A model generated the notes under the pieces. It was not told the origin of the DNA. It saw only the letters and a list, made by a program, of their open reading frames with translations, and searched no databases. DNA of 8,744 bases from Spirochaetales bacterium (GTDB lineage Bacteria > Spirochaetota > Spirochaetia > SZUA-6 > DRHE01): assembly GCA_023136785.1 (NCBI GenBank), contig JAGLQP010000065.1, forward strand, positions 1 through 8,744, in the 5' to 3' direction. A program made the translations under genes and the position numbers. This document shows, one piece after another, positions 6,239 to 8,744 of the stretch (position 1 is the stretch's first letter; each line of letters starts with the position of its first letter).

Positions 6239-6268
6239 AATATACCCGCAAAATAGGCGGGATGGCAA
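6239..6268 (-). promoter_or_regulatory. Promoter of the membrane protein-LapA-oxidoreductase unit
   Basis: On the minus strand TTGCCA (6263-6268; 5 of 6) and TATATT (6239-6244; 5 of 6) are 18 bases apart. The spacer holds a short inverted repeat, CCCGC (6245-6249) and GCGGG (6257-6261), which could be an operator or chance. The leader would be about 20 bases and contain the strong ribosome binding site. Confidence 0.55.
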
Positions 6269-6301
6269 TTGAAGCTTGAGTCGGCGCCGAGACTGCCCTT
6301 C

Positions 6302-6330
6302 TTGACAGGATCAAAGCTCACTCGTAAGTT
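6302..6330 (+). promoter_or_regulatory. Candidate promoter of the PreA-like gene
   Basis: A perfect TTGACA (6302-6307) is followed 17 bases later by a poor TAAGTT (6325-6330). The -10 is weak, so an activator may be needed or the true box may differ. GGAGG at 6352-6356 sits 6 bases before the ATG at 6363. Confidence 0.4.
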
Positions 6331-6362
6331 TAGATTTCCAATATCGGTTTTGGAGGCAATCC

Positions 6363-7568
6363 ATGAGCAAATCCGTCGATCTCTCCGTAAACATGGGAGA
6401 TCTTAATTTTAAGAATCCTTTCATCGTAGGCGCCGGTCCCACCGCCAAGACTGTGGATCAGATCAAGGCGGCCGAGGACAACGGCTGGGCCGGTGTTTCC
6501 TTCAAGCTGGCCATCGATCCCTTTCCCTACATCAACTGGCCGCCCCGCTATCGCTGGCTGCGAAAGGAGAAGATCCACATCTTCACCGCCGAGACCCGGT
6601 TGAAAACCGAGCAAGCCTTGAAACTCCTCGAGGATGCCCGCAAGGCAACCAGTGAAATCGTACTGATTCCCACGATCACCTACGACGGAAAGGATCGGGA
6701 GGGCTGGGTACGTATGGCCAAGCTGTTTCAGGATGCCGGCGCTCACGCCATCGAGCTGAACATGTGCTGCCCAAACATGTCCTTCAACGTCCAGACTACG
6801 GGCGGGGAGATCGAAGAGGCGACGGGGGCCAGCCTGGGTTCCGATCTGGTGGCTCTGCCCAAAGTGGTGAAGCTGATCACAGAGGCGATCGAAGTGCCGA
6901 TCATCGTCAAGCTCACCCCCGAGGGGGGGTTGATCGCTCAGGCAGCTGAGGTATCCCTCCAGGCCGGGGCGGCAGCCGTGGGCAGCACGGCCAACCGGCT
7001 CGGCATTCCCGACATCGACATCCGAAATCCGATGAGTACGATCTACAGGCTGCAGGAGAATATTACCCTGGGCTGCATCTCCGGACCCTGGCTGCGACCT
7101 CTGGGAATGCGGGATACCTACGAGATGCGCTTTCACTTGGGCAGCAATCCCTTCATCATCGGCAGCGGAGGTGTCAGGGATCTGCAGAGCGCGGTACAGC
7201 AGATCATGGTCGGTGCCGATGCTGTGTGGGTCTGCACCGAGACCATGCTGCGGGGTTTCGACTGGCTTCCCAAACTGCTCGACGAGCTGAAAGGCTACAT
7301 GGGGGAGATGGGCTACGGAACAATCGATGATTTTCGTGACCTGCTCCTGCAGAACATCAAGACCTCCCAGGAACTCACCGTTTACAACGGCCACGCCGAG
7401 GTGGACCTGGAGAAGTGCAACGCCTGCGGGCTGTGCTGGAACATCGGCCACTGCTGCGCGATAAGCCATCCCGACGACCGGACCACCATCGACAGGAAGG
7501 CTTGCATCGCCTGCTCCACCTGCGTGGACATCTGCCCGCAGAAAGCGATCCACATGGTGCAGGTGTAG
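6363..7568 (+). CDS. PreA/dihydropyrimidine dehydrogenase-like flavoprotein with C-terminal 2[4Fe-4S] domain
   Basis: 401 residues, close to bacterial PreA (about 410). Residues 1-335 form an FMN-binding dihydroorotate-dehydrogenase-type barrel: NPFIVGAGP (18-26), ELNMCCPNM (131-139) with Cys136 at the catalytic position, VKLTP (182-186), ISGPWLRP (239-246) and GSGGV (267-271). Residues 345-401 are a ferredoxin-type domain. The second cluster motif is canonical (Cys381, 384, 387, 391). The first (Cys352, 355, 358) has its fourth cysteine at 364 or 365, after five or six residues instead of three. PreA normally works with the NADH/FAD subunit PreT to reduce uracil or thymine; no preT is present. 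Several pyrimidine-contact positions also differ from DPD: Asn replaces the loop His after the catalytic Cys-Pro, and Asn-Arg (211-212) stands where Asn-Thr is expected. The family is secure, but pyrimidine reduction is doubtful. Confidence 0.9.
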   Translation: MSKSVDLSVNMGDLNFKNPFIVGAGPTAKTVDQIKAAEDNGWAGVSFKLAIDPFPYINWPPRYRWLRKEKIHIFTAETRLKTEQALKLLEDARKATSEIVLIPTITYDGKDREGWVRMAKLFQDAGAHAIELNMCCPNMSFNVQTTGGEIEEATGASLGSDLVALPKVVKLITEAIEVPIIVKLTPEGGLIAQAAEVSLQAGAAAVGSTANRLGIPDIDIRNPMSTIYRLQENITLGCISGPWLRPLGMRDTYEMRFHLGSNPFIIGSGGVRDLQSAVQQIMVGADAVWVCTETMLRGFDWLPKLLDELKGYMGEMGYGTIDDFRDLLLQNIKTSQELTVYNGHAEVDLEKCNACGLCWNIGHCCAISHPDDRTTIDRKACIACSTCVDICPQKAIHMVQV

Positions 7569-7650
7569 GTAGTACCGGCGCGATGCACTCGTGTTATCGC
7601 ACCCTACAAGTACGATCCCGAAACAGGTCTCTGTACCATTGGACAAACCC

Positions 7651-7679
7651 GAAATTTTAAAGCTTTCCTTTAAAATTTC
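7651..7679. repeat. Perfect AT-rich inverted repeat, 12-bp arms
   Basis: GAAATTTTAAAG (7651-7662), loop CTTTC, then its exact reverse complement CTTTAAAATTTC (7668-7679). With only two G-C pairs per stem, at the ends, and no trailing T-run, it is a poor intrinsic terminator. It lies 82 bases after the PreA-like stop and could end that transcript or be a protein-binding or recombination site. Confidence 0.75.
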
Positions 7680-7723
7680 AACAGAACCCCAATGGAGGCG
7701 ACAGGCTGCATTACCAAGTGGCC

Positions 7724-7783
7724 CATTTTGCCCATTGGGTCATTTTGTTCATTGAGTCATTTTGCCCATTGGGTCATTTTGCC
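7724..7783. repeat. 17-bp tandem direct repeat, 3.5 copies
   Basis: The unit CATTTTGCCCATTGGGT occurs at 7724-7740, with three changes at 7741-7757, exactly again at 7758-7774, then nine bases at 7775-7783. The tract is bounded by GTGGC (7718-7722) and GCCAC (7781-7785) in inverted orientation. A 17-base unit is not a multiple of three, so this is not a coding repeat. The ends of each unit form a partial dyad (CCCATTGGG). Confidence 0.9.
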
Positions 7784-7790
7784 ACGTTTA

Positions 7791-7806
7791 GATATCAAGA
7801 TATCAA
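7791..7806 (+). repeat. Doubled octamer GATATCAA-GATATCAA
   Basis: Two adjacent copies of GATATCAA. Read on the minus strand, the VapBC promoter carries GACATCAAGACATCAA (8634-8649), the same doubled octamer with one base changed per copy. The two sites are in opposite orientation at the two ends of the VapBC module. Both are followed, after different spacings, by TTTGATG. Confidence 0.6.
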
Positions 7807-7940
7807 TGATGCCTTGACATCATTTTATTTGATGTTCAGTACAGATTCTGATTTCTCCCGCTTCCCCGGTCTTAAGTGGCGCAATCCTCTGATCTAGCAT
7901 CTGAGCTATAGCAGCTCACTCACACGGTGAAGTGCTTCTC

Positions 7941-8369
7941 TCAGGCGAGTGGGTTCTCCCATCGCAGTTCGGAAAATCGAGAGAAGTCCCCGTCGGTTGA
8001 GCACAATACCAGACCGTGCTCGATAGCCAGAGCAGCCAGATGGGCATCCGGTATCAAGTTTCCACGAAGATCCGAACGTAGGAAAAGGCGATCCAAAACC
8101 TTGCGATGCTGTTCGGTGGGCACGGGTATCCAACTAGTCTGGCAATCAAGCCATTCCTGTACCTGCTGCCAGGCTTTTTTGAGAGGCTCCGGGTGCTCAA
8201 AAATACGGGGATTGGAAACGAGCCGTACGAATCCCAGCAAACTCGGCCAGGGAAGGCCCAGAGGCTCAAAGCCACGGAGCCTTTCGTCGAGCCAGCTGCG
8301 GGCGGCGTGATGCTGCTCGAAACTAGCAACATGCGCGTAGATGAGGAGGTTGGTATCGACGAGCCTCAT
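7941..8369 (-). CDS. vapC: VapC-family PIN-domain ribonuclease toxin
   Basis: 142 residues, complete. The N-terminus [12 protein letters not shown] carries the first catalytic aspartate (Asp5). [18 protein letters not shown] (38-55), [17 protein letters not shown] (103-119, Asp108) and STDGDFSRF (124-132, Asp126 and Asp128) follow the order seen in the VapC subgroup that typically pairs with ribbon-helix-helix VapB. Position 46, where other PIN toxins have Glu, is Gly, which I recall as common in this subgroup. Predicted metal-dependent cleavage of tRNA or other RNA; the target cannot be read from sequence. The ATG overlaps the antitoxin stop by 4 bases (ATGA, 8366-8369), so the two are translationally coupled. 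It is only distantly similar to the PIN toxin at 2940-3332, so the two modules are not duplicates. Confidence 0.93.
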   Translation of the reverse strand: MRLVDTNLLIYAHVASFEQHHAARSWLDERLRGFEPLGLPWPSLLGFVRLVSNPRIFEHPEPLKKAWQQVQEWLDCQTSWIPVPTEQHRKVLDRLFLRSDLRGNLIPDAHLAALAIEHGLVLCSTDGDFSRFSELRWENPLA

Positions 8370-8614
8370 CGAAAGCTCTCACCCTCTGCGATGGCCAGTG
8401 CTTCGGCCACATCATCGATGCTACCGATCAGACAACGCCCCAAGGATACGGATCTTGTCTCGTAGCGATTTTGAGGTTTCTCATTCTCCGTCATCTGTTT
8501 CAGGCCGCGCCGCAGGGCCTCGTTCACGATCTGTTTCAGGCCTTCGTTTCGCTCGCGTCGGAGTCGCCGCAGTGCTACTGCGACATCCTCATCGATGGTA
8601 AGTGTCGTTCTCAT
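8366..8614 (-). CDS. vapB: VapB-family ribbon-helix-helix antitoxin
   Basis: 82 residues. [15 protein letters not shown] and the following helix ([23 protein letters not shown]) form a typical ribbon-helix-helix DNA-binding domain, the first strand being RTTLTID. The C-terminal part, [23 protein letters not shown] (57-79), matches the toxin-wrapping tail of VapB proteins. It is transcribed ahead of vapC from a promoter carrying a doubled octamer. No Shine-Dalgarno precedes the ATG; the bases just before it are GATTTGATGC, and the likely -10 box ends only ten bases upstream, so the mRNA may be almost leaderless. Confidence 0.92.
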   Translation of the reverse strand: MRTTLTIDEDVAVALRRLRRERNEGLKQIVNEALRRGLKQMTENEKPQNRYETRSVSLGRCLIGSIDDVAEALAIAEGESFR

Positions 8615-8624
8615 GCATCAAATC

Positions 8625-8651
8625 ATAATATAGTTGATGTCTTGATGTCAA
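8625..8651 (-). promoter_or_regulatory. Candidate promoter of the VapBC operon
   Basis: On the minus strand a perfect TTGACA (8646-8651) and TATTAT (8625-8630; 5 of 6) are separated by a short 15-base spacer filled by the doubled-octamer operator. The short spacer suggests a weak or tightly controlled promoter. Transcription would begin only about 3-4 bases before the antitoxin ATG. Confidence 0.5.
8634..8651 (-). promoter_or_regulatory. Probable VapB operator: doubled octamer GACATCAA with TTGA-N2-TCAA dyad
   Basis: On the minus strand GACATCAA occurs twice in tandem (8634-8649), and the first copy also forms the dyad TTGACATCAA (8642-8651). It lies between and over the -35 and -10 boxes, where ribbon-helix-helix antitoxins usually bind short tandem or inverted sites to repress their operon. 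Confidence 0.55.
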
Positions 8652-8743
8652 CGATGAGAATGATGCTGATGGGATGAGTCGGCGGTACTGATGATCAACT
8701 TGCCCTGCTGCACCCCCCGGGTGCCGATCAGGAAATCCGATAT
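8648..8743 (-). CDS. Possible C-terminal end of a minus-strand protein running off the window
   Basis: One minus-strand frame is open from the right window edge to a TGA at 8648-8650, giving 31 residues: ISDFLIGTRGVQQGK, then LIISTAD, then a His-rich tail. The DFLIG-x(8)-L-x-x-x-AD pattern recalls the final helix and strand of PIN domains, though the match is short. The stop lies inside the TTGACA box of the VapBC promoter, so the gene would abut the module directly. This could be a genuine gene end, a remnant, or chance; the sequence beyond 8744 is needed. Confidence 0.3.
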   Translation of the reverse strand: MSDFLIGTRGVQQGKLIISTADSSHQHHSHR

Positions 8744-8744
8744 C

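Larger units (their letters stand above)
7569..7940. other. 372-bp gene-free spacer rich in repeats
   Basis: No credible gene lies between the convergent PreA-like and VapC genes. The spacer holds an AT-rich inverted repeat (7651-7679), a 17-bp tandem repeat (7724-7783), a doubled octamer (7791-7806), an isolated TTGACA (7814-7819) without a good -10, and a small stem TGAGCT/AGCTCA (7902-7918) just downstream of the VapC stop. Near the PreA stop only an imperfect GCGAT/ATCGC pairing is seen. The base composition is more AT-rich than in the flanking genes. Confidence 0.7.

Noticed and set aside
6245..6261. Inverted repeat CCCGC/GCGGG within the promoter spacer upstream of the four-helix membrane protein, as a firm operator.
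   Set aside because: Arms of only five bases with a seven-base gap are easily due to chance; mentioned only within the promoter entry.
7724..7783. Tandem repeats considered as a CRISPR array.
   Set aside because: The 17-base units are directly adjacent with no spacers, and no cas genes are present.
7692..7817. A plus-strand ORF of about 41 codons running through the 17-bp repeats.
   Set aside because: It lacks a ribosome binding site, reads the repeats in shifting frames because 17 is not a multiple of three, and has no protein-like pattern.
7882..7908. On the minus strand a string resembling the D-arm and 5' half of a tRNA (TAGCTCAGATGCTAGATCAG), suggesting a tRNA remnant or attachment site.
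   Set aside because: The D-stem has a mismatch, no anticodon stem closes, no T-arm or acceptor pairing follows, and an imperfect local duplication (TCTGATCTAGCA / TCTGAGCTATAGCA) explains the pattern.
1..8744. Insertion sequences, transposases, integrases or phage genes that would make the window a mobile element.
   Set aside because: No transposase or recombinase motifs and no matching terminal inverted repeats were seen; two toxin-antitoxin modules alone do not define a mobile element.

Overview
The window looks like a chromosomal stretch from a Gram-negative, probably anaerobic heterotroph. The evidence is a lipoprotein with a classical lipobox, a LapA-type inner-membrane protein, a ferredoxin-domain dehydrogenase of the PreA type, and strong AGGAGG ribosome binding sites. 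GC content looks to be in the mid-to-high fifties. The mixture of sugar genes, LapA and an Ala/Glu-rich lipoprotein would suit a free-living spirochaete, but no ribosomal or marker gene is present, so the lineage is a guess.

Left part (1-2652, minus strand): a sugar operon made of a PfkB-family kinase followed, with a 4-bp ATGA overlap, by a GatZ/KbaZ-family protein. GatZ relatives that work without GatY are known as D-tagatose-6-phosphate 4-epimerases, so the pair could phosphorylate a ketohexose and epimerise it to fructose 6-phosphate. Beyond GatZ lies an N-terminally truncated piece of a uroporphyrinogen-decarboxylase-like gene. Upstream of the kinase is an unrecognised 56-codon ORF.

Middle part (2640-4250, plus strand): a Phd/YefM-PIN toxin-antitoxin pair with a textbook promoter overlapped by a palindromic operator. 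Its toxin appears to start at a CTG codon that overlaps the antitoxin stop. A secreted lipoprotein gene with its own promoter follows.

Right-centre (4294-6268, minus strand): a probable three-gene unit encoding a four-helix membrane protein, a LapA-domain protein and a Gfo/Idh/MocA oxidoreductase. Divergently transcribed from it is a PreA/dihydropyrimidine-dehydrogenase-like flavoprotein (6363-7568). Its pyrimidine-binding positions and first iron-sulfur motif depart from the family pattern.

Right end (7569-8744): a 372-bp gene-free spacer with a perfect 12-bp-arm inverted repeat, 3.5 copies of a 17-bp tandem repeat and a doubled octamer. It is followed by a minus-strand VapBC module whose promoter carries a near-identical doubled octamer in the opposite orientation. 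The last ~95 bases may encode the C-terminus of another minus-strand protein.

No clear new multi-gene system is visible. The items most worth a second look are the atypical PreA-like enzyme, the GatZ/PfkB pair without GatY, the CTG-start toxin, and the octamer pairs flanking the VapBC module.
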